DNA of 64,000 nt from a virus. Positions 24,087 through 33,253 of the stretch are shown here, one piece after another. Position numbers and translations under genes: made by a program. The notes below the pieces were generated by a model that did not search any database, was not told the DNA's origin, and saw nothing but the letters and a program-made list of their open reading frames with translations. The DNA lies in the IMG/VR virus record IMGVR_UViG_3300020442_003079, positions 1 to 64,000 of that record, one strand, 5' to 3'. How positions within the stretch are numbered: the stretch's first letter is position 1; each line of letters begins with the position of its first letter.

Positions 24087-25112
24087 ATGAAACTTCGTAC
24101 TATAGCAATATCACTTATCAAGAATCTGAACAAAGAATTTAAAAAGTTCGATCCTGATAAAGTTGCAGATTTTAATAAGGTCGTAAAGTTTTTGGCAAAA
24201 AAGATGCCTACTTTGGCAAAAAGAGCACCAATTGCAATAGGACATATTGCAGAAGAGTATAGACTTTACAGAGCACAAAGACCATATCCATTTGTTGATG
24301 TTGATACCATAGAATCTGTTATGACGAGATTGAAAAAATTAGGTATGGGTAAGATGAAAGAGATGTTGAATTATCCTAATTATCTAAAGAATGTAGGTAA
24401 TGTACCTGGTATACAAAAAGATGGTGAACATCGATATTATAATCCTAAAACATCAAAGAAGAAGAAAAAAGTAAGTGAAAGAGTTTGGACTCCAGCACAA
24501 GAAAAAGCTGTAAATAAACTTGATATTGAATTCAATAAGTTGAGGAATAAAAAGGGAATAGAACCTTATTCCTATGAGGCATCACAATTATGGACAAGTG
24601 CTGGATTTAGAAAAAAGATGAGAAAGATATTTGGTAAGGACGAATCTATATCAGAATTGAAAGACCACGAAGGTTCTATGGCAAAATCTCAACTTGAAAG
24701 AAGTATGAAGTATGCTAGAATGATTTATAAAATAATTGATAATGTTGGTAAGGGTGGAGAAGTAGGTTTTCCAGCGTGGGTTCAATCTAAATTGACTAAG
24801 GCTGAAGATTACCTACAGAGTGTTTATAATTACTTAGATGGTAAGGATGGGTTGGATGATAAGTTCCAAGAAAACTTGGGAGAGTCACTACCAAATAAAG
24901 TTAGTGATAAATTCAAAAAAATGAAACCAGCTCCATCGAGCGAAAAAAAAAGACTAAAACAATTCTATAAACATCACAAGTCACATTCGGGACCTCATAT
25001 AACTGGACAAGGTGCAGAACCTGATACATACGATTGGGATGACCAAGATGGTAAAGAGGGTGGTGTTCAAAAAGAAAAAGATAAGAAAAAACGAGGCTAT
25101 GAACCAGTATGA
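24087..25112 (+). CDS. Helical module protein (HEGSMAKSQL..PAWVQSKLTKAEDYL)
   Basis: A 341-residue Lys-rich protein directly abutting the previous stop. Residues about 190-255 carry ELKDHEGSMAKSQLERSMKY, ARMIYKIIDN, FPAWVQSKLTKAEDYLQSVY and YLDG, a helical module that I recall in many marine phage head-region and giant-virus proteins. Residues 95-130 have PGIQKDGEHRYYNPKTSKKK. The C-terminus is charged, with HHKSHSGPHITGQG and an acidic/basic tail. No catalytic motif. It shares 4 nt (ATGA) with the next gene, suggesting coupled synthesis with that enzyme. Confidence 0.62.
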   Translation: MKLRTIAISLIKNLNKEFKKFDPDKVADFNKVVKFLAKKMPTLAKRAPIAIGHIAEEYRLYRAQRPYPFVDVDTIESVMTRLKKLGMGKMKEMLNYPNYLKNVGNVPGIQKDGEHRYYNPKTSKKKKKVSERVWTPAQEKAVNKLDIEFNKLRNKKGIEPYSYEASQLWTSAGFRKKMRKIFGKDESISELKDHEGSMAKSQLERSMKYARMIYKIIDNVGKGGEVGFPAWVQSKLTKAEDYLQSVYNYLDGKDGLDDKFQENLGESLPNKVSDKFKKMKPAPSSEKKRLKQFYKHHKSHSGPHITGQGAEPDTYDWDDQDGKEGGVQKEKDKKKRGYEPV

Positions 25113-28100
25113 AATTAGGAGAGTGGTTGGCCAATAATTTACTTCTCGGACAATCATCTGAGATTACCGAGGATGTAAAGTTACCTATCAATGTTGGTGA
25201 TACGGTAATGATGGGTCGTTTCAAAAATAAAAAAGTTATAGTAAAATCCATTGATTATAATGAAAAAGGAGACTTACTAATCAATGGGAGACCTGCATTA
25301 AAATTCAGAATGGTAAAATCCGTAAAAGAAAGTAAAGAACAAATTAGTAACATACATAGACTTCTACAGATGTATGGACACTCCAAAAATGCAGCTTCAA
25401 AAATGATAAAGAAAAATTATAAAAAGGTTGCACAAAAGTTCAGAGGAGATTCAGATAGAGATTTGGCAATAGCACTCATAGGATATGATGTTATAGGTGA
25501 ATCATATTGTGGAGAATGTTTATGTGAGAAATGTTGGAAAGGATATAAAATACATCCTACTCGTAAGACAAAAGAATTGTTTGGTAAGAGATATCCTAAT
25601 TGTATAAAGAATGAGGCAGATAGAAAACCTCGTAAGAAAGGACAACATAGGAACTCACCAAATCATTCAGATTTGTATACGGATGAAAATCCAAAAGGTA
25701 CAATACACGGATTGAAATTTGCAACCGTAAAGGATGCAGAAAAATCTGTAAATAAAATAAAGAGTAGTGGTAAATCTCATGCTCATAAAATACAAGCAGC
25801 AGTTGCTATGGAACAAAGAGCAAAAGAGATGGGAAAGAAAAGTGCTGCAGGAGTTTATAGAAAATTCATCAATCAGATGAAAGAGAAGACTAAAAAGAAA
25901 AACGAAATTGGAATACCATCACCAAGTCGTAAGATGGTAAAGAAAATGAAAAAGAAAGGACATACTTCTGTTCCTTATGGTAGTGGTTACAAAAAAATAA
26001 ATGAAAAAAAGCTTGACTTATATAGTGAAACTGATGTATATTTAGGTATGGAAAATGAGAAAAACGCCTTAAATGAAAATCAAATAAAAAAAGTAATTGG
26101 TGTGTATGGTGGTAGGTTTCAACCATTTGGCCCACATCATAAAAAAACATTTGAGTGGTTACAATCAAAAACAGATGATGCATACATCACCACAAGTGAT
26201 ATCAAGAAACCACCAAGACATCCATTGAATTATAAAGAAAAAATTAGACATATGGCCAAGATGGGAATATCACCCAATAAAGTCATAAAAGAAAAATCAC
26301 CATTGGTTGCAAATAATCTTTTATCTAAATTTGACCCAAAAACAACTGCAGTAGTTTATATATTTGGTGAAAAAGATGCAGGTAGATTAGCAGGTGGTCG
26401 AAAGAAAGATGGTTCATTGGGATATTTTCAAGATTATAAAAAACATAGGGGTAATCTAAAGGGATTTGAAGAACACGGATATTTCTTGACTGCACCGCAT
26501 GTTAGTATGAAAATTGCTGGTATGGAAATATCAGGTACTACAATGAGAAAAGTATTGGGTTCTTCTAAGATAAAAGATTCGGAAAGACCAAAAGTTTTCA
26601 AAAAATTATTTGGATATTATGATGAGGGTATTTACAAGATGCTAACTAATAAGTTCAAAGGACTTGTAGACCATATAATACCAGATAAAAAAATAAAAGA
26701 ATTTTTGATGAAAGAAGGTTCTGTAAGTGTTCCAAATTTATCAGATGAGGGACTATATGACTTTTTCAAATCATATGATGATTACGAAAGAGTTTCACCA
26801 AAACACGCCAATATATTGGCAGGATTTGAGGTAATTGGACATTTGATTGATAAAAAAGATGTTATGGAAAACGACTTTACATATGAATATGAAAGAACAC
26901 CAACGGTAACATTCGGAAGAACTGTAAATCAAAATACTAAGAACTTTGCAAGTTCTGATAATCCATTTCCAAAACACATTTCATATATGAAAGAATTAGC
27001 AAATACTATGGGAATGAAAATTCTAAAATTTATTGGAACTGAAAACAAAGGTGTTGGTGGTCAAAAAGTAGATGGTGTGATAGAATCTGAGATTGATTTT
27101 TATTTGGGTTTGGATGAACAACTTGATATTTATACTAAGGAGATAGTTGAAGTATTATCTAACGAAGATTATAAAGGAAAAGAGTTATTACTTATGGGTG
27201 GTGCATACGGACATATGGCACATCCCTTTGACGATAAAAATTTGACATTTGGGGATATAAAAAATATTATTGATTTAGGGTTACAAGGTAAACTTGATGC
27301 TGAAGCTGGAGTACAAGAAAAATTAGATGGACAAAATCTAATGATAAGTTGGAAAGGTAAGAATCTCGTAGTTGCTAGAAATAAAGGAGATATAAAACGA
27401 GGTGGTGCATCAGTTGGTTCTATAAAGGCAAAATTTAAAGGTAGAGGTAATATTGAAAAAGCATTCTCATATGCACTTGATGACTTGAGTAAGTCCATCG
27501 GTAAATTAACTGATGCACAAAAGAAAAAGATATTTGATGATGGTAACAATTATATGAATTTGGAAGTTATGTATCCAGCATCAGCTAATGTGATAAATTA
27601 TGATGCACCAATAATTGTCTTTCACGGAGCACTAAAGTACAAAGGTGGAGAGGCAATTGGTGAAGTACCAGGTAGTGGTAGAATATTGGCAGGAATGATA
27701 AAACAAATTGGTGCTAATATCGGTAAGAAGTTTAGTATTAGAGGGCCAAATGTATTGAAGATGACTAAATCACAAGATTACTCAAAACAAAGAGCTTACT
27801 TTTTTGCTAAATTAGACAGATTGAGAAATCAATATAAACTATCTGATAGTGATAAATTGTCAGTTTATCATCAACACTATTGGTTAGAGTGGATACTCAA
27901 TGGTGCAAACCAAACTGATTATCCAAATCCACCTGATAATGTTGTATATGCACTAATGAAGAGATGGGCATTTTTTGACAAGAGTTACACAATACCGATG
28001 ATAAAAAGAGACCTAAAAGAACATCCCAAATTTTTAGATTGGGTGTTGAGTACAGATAAACAAGACCACGCAAAAATGGTAAAACAAAATATGAAACCAT

Positions 28101-28411
28101 TTGAAACTTTATTGTTTGAAGTTGGTGCAGAAATACTAAAGAACTTGAGTGGATTCTTGGCAGTAAACCCAAAAGCTTCAGTACAGAATGTCAAGAAACA
28201 AGTTGAAAAGGCAATCAATGTAGTGAAAAAAGGTGGAGACCTAAAGAAATTAAATACACTAAAAGCACAAATGGAGAAACTAAATGCCATTGGTGGTTTG
28301 GGTGCAGTAGTTCCAACAGAGGGACTTGTTTTTAAATATAACGGAAATGTATACAAACTAACAGGTGCATTTGCCCCAATCAATCAGATTACGGGACTAA
28401 TGTACTTTTAA
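25109..28411 (+). CDS. Fused cytidylyltransferase-like nucleotidyltransferase and ATP-dependent ligase
   Basis: An 1100-residue fusion. Residues 1-70: INVGDTVMMGRFKNKKVIVK and LINGRPALKFR module. About 135-165: a four-Cys segment (YCGECLCEKCWKG) plus TKELFGKRYPNCIKNE. About 185-260: YTDENPKGTIHGLKFAT module. About 330-480: a HIGH-type nucleotidyltransferase (VYGGRFQPFGPHHKKTFEWL; later ISGTTMRKVLG, like the ISSTxxR motif). About 720-1100: a covalent nucleotidyltransferase/ligase with motif I EKLDGQNL (Lys near 737), NLEVMYP (motif III-like), and EGLVFKYNG with YKLTGAFAPINQI (motif IV/V-like). Both enzymes activate or join via nucleotidyl transfer. NAD metabolism, RNA repair or DNA end joining are possible. 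The phage-module N-terminus hints at virion association. Confidence 0.75.
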   Translation: MKLGEWLANNLLLGQSSEITEDVKLPINVGDTVMMGRFKNKKVIVKSIDYNEKGDLLINGRPALKFRMVKSVKESKEQISNIHRLLQMYGHSKNAASKMIKKNYKKVAQKFRGDSDRDLAIALIGYDVIGESYCGECLCEKCWKGYKIHPTRKTKELFGKRYPNCIKNEADRKPRKKGQHRNSPNHSDLYTDENPKGTIHGLKFATVKDAEKSVNKIKSSGKSHAHKIQAAVAMEQRAKEMGKKSAAGVYRKFINQMKEKTKKKNEIGIPSPSRKMVKKMKKKGHTSVPYGSGYKKINEKKLDLYSETDVYLGMENEKNALNENQIKKVIGVYGGRFQPFGPHHKKTFEWLQSKTDDAYITTSDIKKPPRHPLNYKEKIRHMAKMGISPNKVIKEKSPLVANNLLSKFDPKTTAVVYIFGEKDAGRLAGGRKKDGSLGYFQDYKKHRGNLKGFEEHGYFLTAPHVSMKIAGMEISGTTMRKVLGSSKIKDSERPKVFKKLFGYYDEGIYKMLTNKFKGLVDHIIPDKKIKEFLMKEGSVSVPNLSDEGLYDFFKSYDDYERVSPKHANILAGFEVIGHLIDKKDVMENDFTYEYERTPTVTFGRTVNQNTKNFASSDNPFPKHISYMKELANTMGMKILKFIGTENKGVGGQKVDGVIESEIDFYLGLDEQLDIYTKEIVEVLSNEDYKGKELLLMGGAYGHMAHPFDDKNLTFGDIKNIIDLGLQGKLDAEAGVQEKLDGQNLMISWKGKNLVVARNKGDIKRGGASVGSIKAKFKGRGNIEKAFSYALDDLSKSIGKLTDAQKKKIFDDGNNYMNLEVMYPASANVINYDAPIIVFHGALKYKGGEAIGEVPGSGRILAGMIKQIGANIGKKFSIRGPNVLKMTKSQDYSKQRAYFFAKLDRLRNQYKLSDSDKLSVYHQHYWLEWILNGANQTDYPNPPDNVVYALMKRWAFFDKSYTIPMIKRDLKEHPKFLDWVLSTDKQDHAKMVKQNMKPFETLLFEVGAEILKNLSGFLAVNPKASVQNVKKQVEKAINVVKKGGDLKKLNTLKAQMEKLNAIGGLGAVVPTEGLVFKYNGNVYKLTGAFAPINQITGLMYF

Positions 28412-28424
28412 TGAAGAGGTTATT

Positions 28425-28997
28425 ATGAGTAAAAATCCAATGATGGATGCTTCTCTCAAGGAGAGAGCCAAACAAATGAAAGCTATGAAATCTATTCTTG
28501 CAGGAGAAGAGGTTGAAAAGACTATACAAGTTGGTTATGAGGGAAAGAAACAACCAAAAGGTGATATCGAAAGTCCACTAACAGACATAATGAAAGAGGT
28601 AAGAATGCCAATGTTTTGTCCTAAGTGTGATGTTGTGATGAAAAAAAGACTTGATAATAAAATGTGGAGATTATATGGTCATTGTTTTGATTGTCAGATA
28701 GACTTTGAACACAAACTTCGTGTAGAAGGAAAATATGACGAATGGGAAAAAACAAAGGTACTTGAGAATAAAAAGGCATTTATAAAAGACCAAATACAAT
28801 CTGTAGAGGAGTGGATAACTCAATCTCCATTAAAATTTTTAAACCAAACTGCCATAGATACTCGTGTTATTGATGAAGAAAAGTGGGAAGATAATATAGA
28901 TAGACCAAAAGTAGGTGGGGAGGCAATAGAAGAGTTCCAAAAAGAGTTGGAAAAGATTGAAAAAGAACTCAAAGATATTTATAATCAAGGAGAATAA
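28425..28997 (+). CDS. Zinc-ribbon phage protein upstream of terminase genes
   Basis: A 190-residue protein with ribosome site gaagagg. The N-terminus (NPMMDASLKERAKQMKAM) is helical; residues 64-90 form a four-Cys zinc ribbon, MFCPKCDVVMKKRLDNKMW then YGHCFDCQIDFEHK; the C-terminal half is a charged coiled coil (EAIEEFQKELEKIEKELKDI). I recall the CPKC...KMWR.HGHCFDCQ pattern from marine T4-like phages near packaging genes, with no assigned function. It might be the missing small terminase-type or a DNA-binding packaging factor, but the sequence does not prove it. Confidence 0.65.
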   Translation: MSKNPMMDASLKERAKQMKAMKSILAGEEVEKTIQVGYEGKKQPKGDIESPLTDIMKEVRMPMFCPKCDVVMKKRLDNKMWRLYGHCFDCQIDFEHKLRVEGKYDEWEKTKVLENKKAFIKDQIQSVEEWITQSPLKFLNQTAIDTRVIDEEKWEDNIDRPKVGGEAIEEFQKELEKIEKELKDIYNQGE

Positions 28998-28998
28998 A

Positions 28999-29304
28999 AT
29001 GAAATTTTGGAAACTTATACTTGGATTTCTTGGTGTAGTTGGTGGATTATTTGCAGCTTCTCAGGCCAAAAGTAAAGAGGTAAAGAAACTGAAAAAAGTT
29101 ATTGACCAAAATAAGAAAGAAGAGAAAAAAGTTGAAAAACAAATCAAAGAATTGGAGAAGGCTAAAACTTCATCCAAAAAAGAGATTGGTAATATAAAAC
29201 GAAAACTTACTAATTCCAAGAAAAAAACTCAGAAACTACAAGAAATATATGATAATGATGAAGTGGAATCTGCAGAAGAATTTTTAAGGAAGTTTAGTAA
29301 ATAA
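28999..29304 (+). CDS. Membrane-anchored coiled-coil protein, spanin-like
   Basis: 101 residues from the ATG at 28999, which has ribosome site aaggag; an upstream start at 28957 lies inside the previous gene and is rejected. One N-terminal hydrophobic helix (FWKLILGFLGVVGGLFAAS) is followed by a long Lys/Glu coiled coil to the end. This matches the shape of an inner-membrane spanin (Rz-like), and the next gene is also exported. No outer-membrane lipoprotein is embedded in it, so the spanin role is a guess. An ATATTTAT octamer at 28975-28982 lies 17 nt before the start. Confidence 0.55.
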   Translation: MKFWKLILGFLGVVGGLFAASQAKSKEVKKLKKVIDQNKKEEKKVEKQIKELEKAKTSSKKEIGNIKRKLTNSKKKTQKLQEIYDNDEVESAEEFLRKFSK

Positions 29305-29309
29305 ACTAT

Positions 29310-29317
29310 ATATTTAT
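29310..29317 (+). promoter_or_regulatory. ATATTTAT octamer abutting the 29322 start codon
   Basis: Ends 5 nt before the ATG, the same spacing as at 15007. No ribosome site can fit, so a transcript from a box at this position would start at or next to the AUG. Confidence 0.45.
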
Positions 29318-29321
29318 ATTT

Positions 29322-29738
29322 ATGAAAAATTACTTTAGTATAAAAATAATCAAATACTTTCTAATATCTTTTTTTGTCCTAACAATTGTTGATGGTCAAG
29401 AAATAAAGAAAGATGGAAAGACACCAAAGACATTTACTTATGATGAAGCATTAGAAATGTTGAAGGCTCGTGATGCACAATGGGAATCTAAATTATCAAA
29501 AGCAGATTCATTGATAGAATCTCAAAAAGTTACTATTAGTGATTGTGAAACTTTGGTGGTAAAATTAGAAGAACAAACTAATGTTGATTCTCTAATGTTA
29601 GTTGCTCAGAAAAAACAAATTGGTTTATTGAAATCTCGTGATGAGGCAAATGAAAAATTGGTAAAATTAGTAAAACCAAAATGGTATGAAAATCAATACC
29701 TTTGGTTGGTTATAGGTTTTATATTCGGAAAGCTGTAA
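29322..29738 (+). CDS. Exported coiled-coil protein with C-terminal membrane helix
   Basis: A 138-residue protein. N-terminal hydrophobic segment (IIKYFLISFFVLTIVDGQ) resembles a signal peptide or anchor. Residues 45-115 are a charged coiled coil (AQWESKLSKADSLIESQKV, DEANEKLVKLVK). The C-terminus (YENQYLWLVIGFIFGKL) is a second hydrophobic helix. Topology suggests a periplasmic coiled coil tethered at one or both ends, as in some phage lysis or envelope proteins. No ribosome site. The stop overlaps the terminase ATG (TAATG), so it is coupled to packaging. Confidence 0.55.
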   Translation: MKNYFSIKIIKYFLISFFVLTIVDGQEIKKDGKTPKTFTYDEALEMLKARDAQWESKLSKADSLIESQKVTISDCETLVVKLEEQTNVDSLMLVAQKKQIGLLKSRDEANEKLVKLVKPKWYENQYLWLVIGFIFGKL

Positions 29739-31309
29739 TGAAACCCGAAAGACTAAAAAAAGTAATTCGGGAAGAATACCTAAAATCTGCACAAAATCCT
29801 GTATACTTTTTAAAAAAATATTGTGTTATTCAACACCCATTGAAAGGTAAGATACCATTTCATCTATATCCATTTCAAGAAAAATCAATTCAAGAGTTTG
29901 AACAAAATGATTATAATGTTGTTCTAAAAGCTCGTCAGTTGGGTATTTCAACTCTTGTTGCTGGATATTCATTATGGATGATGACATTTCATCAAGATAA
30001 AAATATATTGGTAATTGCTACCAAACAAGATACTGCGAAAAATCTTGTTACTAAAGTACGAGTGATGCATGCAAATCTACCATCTTGGTTGAAGAATATG
30101 TGTGTTGAGGATAATAAGTTATCATTACGATATAAAAATGGTTCACAAATAAAAGCAGTAGCAAGTAGTGGTGAGGCAGGTCGTTCAGAAGCTCTATCAT
30201 TATTGATACTTGATGAGGCGGCATTCATAGATAAGATTGACACAATATGGGCTGCAGCACAACAGACATTATCTACTGGTGGTCAATGTATTGCACTATC
30301 TACACCAAATGGTGTTGGAAATTGGTTTCATAGAACTTGGGCAGATGCAGAGGCTGGTACTAATAAATTTAATTTTATCAAACTTCATTGGACTGTACAT
30401 CCTGATAGAGATGAAAGTTGGAGAAGAGAACAAGATGGATTGTTAGGTCCTTCATTAGCTGCACAAGAGTGTGATTGTGACTTTATTACTTCTGGTCAAT
30501 CTGTGGTTGATGGTGTACTTTTAGAGGAATGTAGAAATACCACGGTTAGAGAACCTATGGAGAAAAGAGGAATTGATAGTAATATTTGGATATGGGAGCC
30601 TCCAAATTATACAAAAGACTATATAGTATGTGCTGATGTTAGTCGTGGTGATGGTCAAGACTATAGTGCATTTCATATCATTGATGTGGAAAAGGTAGAA
30701 CAAGTTGGTGAATATAAAGGAAAAGTGTCTCCCAAAGATTTTGGTAATATGTTGGTAAATATATCAACAGAGTACAACAATGCCTTACTAATTATTGAGA
30801 ATGCATCAATTGGTTGGGCTGCAATACAACAATGTATAGACAGACAATACGATAATCTGTTTTATATGAGTAAAGATTTACAATATGTGGATACACTAAA
30901 TACAATAAATAATAAAATAAATCGTTCAGAAAGACAAATGGTACCTGGTTTTTCTATGACTATGAAGACAAGACCATTAGTAATTTCTAAATTAGAGGAA
31001 TTTTTTAGAGAAAAGTCAGTAATTGTACATTCTAATCGATTAATTGATGAATTGTTTGTATTTATATATAATGGACAGAAGGCCGAAGCTATGGGTGGAT
31101 ATAATGATGATTTAGTAATGAGTTTGGCTATTGGACTTTGGGTTCGTGAAACTGCTCTTCGTCTAAGACAAGAGGGAATTGAATTGACAAAAAAATCACT
31201 TTCTTACTTTAGTTCTAATGAGGGAGTTTATTCTAACAATACAAATCAGAATGACTCTTGGAATATGAATGTAGGAAAGGAAACAGAAAAATTAGATTGG
31301 CTACTTTGA
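29738..31309 (+). CDS. 17: Terminase large subunit, gp17-like
   Basis: 523 residues from the ATG at 29738 (MKPERLKKVIREEYL), preferred to a TTG 36 nt upstream that lies inside the previous gene. ATPase domain: VVLKARQLGISTL near residue 65 (Walker-A-like) and LLILDEAAFID near 157 (Walker B with catalytic Glu). Nuclease domain: VCADVSRGDGQDYSAFHIID near 298 with the first acidic residue, ALLIIENASIGW, and YNDDLVMSLAIG near 454 with the last Asp pair. This enzyme cuts concatemeric DNA and pumps it into the prohead through the portal, whose gene follows 9 nt later. Length is slightly below T4 gp17. Confidence 0.93.
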   Translation: MKPERLKKVIREEYLKSAQNPVYFLKKYCVIQHPLKGKIPFHLYPFQEKSIQEFEQNDYNVVLKARQLGISTLVAGYSLWMMTFHQDKNILVIATKQDTAKNLVTKVRVMHANLPSWLKNMCVEDNKLSLRYKNGSQIKAVASSGEAGRSEALSLLILDEAAFIDKIDTIWAAAQQTLSTGGQCIALSTPNGVGNWFHRTWADAEAGTNKFNFIKLHWTVHPDRDESWRREQDGLLGPSLAAQECDCDFITSGQSVVDGVLLEECRNTTVREPMEKRGIDSNIWIWEPPNYTKDYIVCADVSRGDGQDYSAFHIIDVEKVEQVGEYKGKVSPKDFGNMLVNISTEYNNALLIIENASIGWAAIQQCIDRQYDNLFYMSKDLQYVDTLNTINNKINRSERQMVPGFSMTMKTRPLVISKLEEFFREKSVIVHSNRLIDELFVFIYNGQKAEAMGGYNDDLVMSLAIGLWVRETALRLRQEGIELTKKSLSYFSSNEGVYSNNTNQNDSWNMNVGKETEKLDWLL

Positions 31310-31318
31310 GGTTAAATT

Positions 31319-33181
31319 ATGGCAGATAAAAATATATACACAAGACTAAGAAGACTTTTTTCTTCCAATGTTATCGTAAGAAATGTTGGTGGTAGAAAGT
31401 TAAAGGTTACTGATACATCAAGAATTCAGACTAACCCAAAAGCAAGTCTTGTTGATAGATATACAAAATTATACACATCATATGCTGGTACAAGTGGATA
31501 TAATTATTCATTATATCAGAAGACTCAAAGACTTGGGTTGTTCAGAGATTATGAGGCTATGGATGTAGACCCAATTATTGCTTCTGCACTTGACATATAT
31601 GCAGATGAATCAACAATGAAATCAGAGTATGGTGATGTACTAAATATTACTTCTGATAATAATGATTTGAAAGATATTTTACATAACCTATTTTATGACA
31701 TACTGAATATAGAATTCAATCTATGGCCTTGGGTTCGTAATATGGTGAAGTATGGTGACTTCTTTTTGAAATTAGAAATCAATGAAAAGTATGGTATAAC
31801 AAATGTTGTCCCAATGTCTGCTTACGATATCACTCGTGTTGAGGGTGATGATCCAGAAAATCCTGAGTATGTAAAATTTATCTTAGAATCAACAGACCAA
31901 AGACATCAAAACAATGCTGCAAAAGAAGAATTTGAAAATTATGAAGTAGCACATTTTAGAATGTTATCAGATTCAAATTATCTACCATATGGAAAGTCTA
32001 TGATTGAACAGGCAAGACAGATATGGAAACAAGTTACATTGATGGAAGATGCTATGTTGATACATCGTATTATGAGAGCACCAGAAAAGAGAATATTCAA
32101 AATTGATATAGGAAATATTCCACCTGCAGAAGTTGATAACTATATGCAAAGAATCATCAACAAGATGAAAAAGGCACCTGTTATTGATGAGGCAACTGGT
32201 GAGTATAATCTAAAATATAATATGCAAAACCTAACAGAAGATTTTTATCTACCAGTTCGTGGTGGAGATAGTGGTACACAATTAGAAAATCTACCTGGTC
32301 TTGAATTCAATGCAATAGATGATATAGAATATTTGAAAAATAAACTATTAGCTGCATTGAGAGTACCAAAAGCATATCTCGGATATGAAGAAGAGGTTGG
32401 TAGTAAGGCAACATTAGCTGCCGAAGATGTTAGATTTGCTCGTACCATCGAGAGAATACAGAGAATTGTAGTTAGTGAATTGACTAAGATTGCAATTGTT
32501 CATTTATATGCACAAGGTTATCAAGATAAAGACCTTGTAAATTTTGAGTTGGGTCTAACTAATCCATCTACAATATATGAACAAGAAAAACTTGAATTAT
32601 GGAATACTAAATTAGGATTGGCAGAAACTGCAAAAAGAGATAATTTGGTATCTTCACTTTGGATATATAAAAATGTTTTTGGATTTACAGATGCAGAAAT
32701 ATCTAAAATGAATGACGAGATGATATTTGATAAATTCAATGCCTTTAGACAATCTCAGATTGAAAATGAGGGTAATGACCCAGCAAAAAGTGGTCAATCA
32801 CAAGGAACTCCCGCAGATTTAGCAATGGGAAGAACAGGTCGCGAGTTAGAATTTGATGCTCGTGAGTTGGATAAAGATTTAAAACCAGAAGAAGAAGGTG
32901 GAAGACCTGAAGAGGGCCCTAAGTATGGTAAGGATGGAAGTGCTCGTGGTAGAGACCCACTTGGTAAAAGAGATTATGAAAAGAATTCTACTGGTAAGTA
33001 TCAGAGAGGAAGGGATGGGGACTACAGAGGTGGTAGTCCATTAGCTCTTGCACACTTTGATGCAATGGAAAAGAATATGAAAAAGTACAAAGGAAAGTCA
33101 ATATCAGTATTGAATGAGGAGTTAAACGACACTCAATCAGAGTATGATAAAGATATTGATGAAATGAAGATAGATAAGTAG
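31319..33181 (+). CDS. 20: Portal protein, gp20-like
   Basis: A 620-residue protein with ribosome site gaggtt. Typical T4-type portal features: LYTSYAGTSGYNYSLYQKTQ, RDYEAMDVDPIIASALDIYA with DEST, the EFNLWPWVRNMVKYGDFF block, PEKRIFKIDIGNIPPAEVDN, YMQRIINKMKKAP, and LAAEDVRFARTIERIQRIV in the C-terminal half. It forms the dodecameric ring at the unique vertex through which gp17 packages DNA and to which the neck attaches. About 100 residues at the C-terminus are an extra charged, Gly/Arg/Lys-rich extension (GRDPLGKRDYEKNSTGKYQR) with an SPLALAHFDAMEKNMKKYKG module, probably disordered. Confidence 0.93.
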   Translation: MADKNIYTRLRRLFSSNVIVRNVGGRKLKVTDTSRIQTNPKASLVDRYTKLYTSYAGTSGYNYSLYQKTQRLGLFRDYEAMDVDPIIASALDIYADESTMKSEYGDVLNITSDNNDLKDILHNLFYDILNIEFNLWPWVRNMVKYGDFFLKLEINEKYGITNVVPMSAYDITRVEGDDPENPEYVKFILESTDQRHQNNAAKEEFENYEVAHFRMLSDSNYLPYGKSMIEQARQIWKQVTLMEDAMLIHRIMRAPEKRIFKIDIGNIPPAEVDNYMQRIINKMKKAPVIDEATGEYNLKYNMQNLTEDFYLPVRGGDSGTQLENLPGLEFNAIDDIEYLKNKLLAALRVPKAYLGYEEEVGSKATLAAEDVRFARTIERIQRIVVSELTKIAIVHLYAQGYQDKDLVNFELGLTNPSTIYEQEKLELWNTKLGLAETAKRDNLVSSLWIYKNVFGFTDAEISKMNDEMIFDKFNAFRQSQIENEGNDPAKSGQSQGTPADLAMGRTGRELEFDARELDKDLKPEEEGGRPEEGPKYGKDGSARGRDPLGKRDYEKNSTGKYQRGRDGDYRGGSPLALAHFDAMEKNMKKYKGKSISVLNEELNDTQSEYDKDIDEMKIDK

Positions 33182-33208
33182 ATTATTTGTAGTTTTTTAT
33201 ACTTTCAT

Positions 33209-33216
33209 ATATTTAT
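33209..33216 (+). promoter_or_regulatory. ATATTTAT octamer before the 33254 gene
   Basis: Located in the 72-nt gap between the portal gene and the next gene, 37 nt upstream of the start codon; ribosome site cgagga follows. Confidence 0.45.
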
Positions 33217-33253
33217 TATCAACCAAGAAGTTAGTGATTAGAACGAGGACAAA

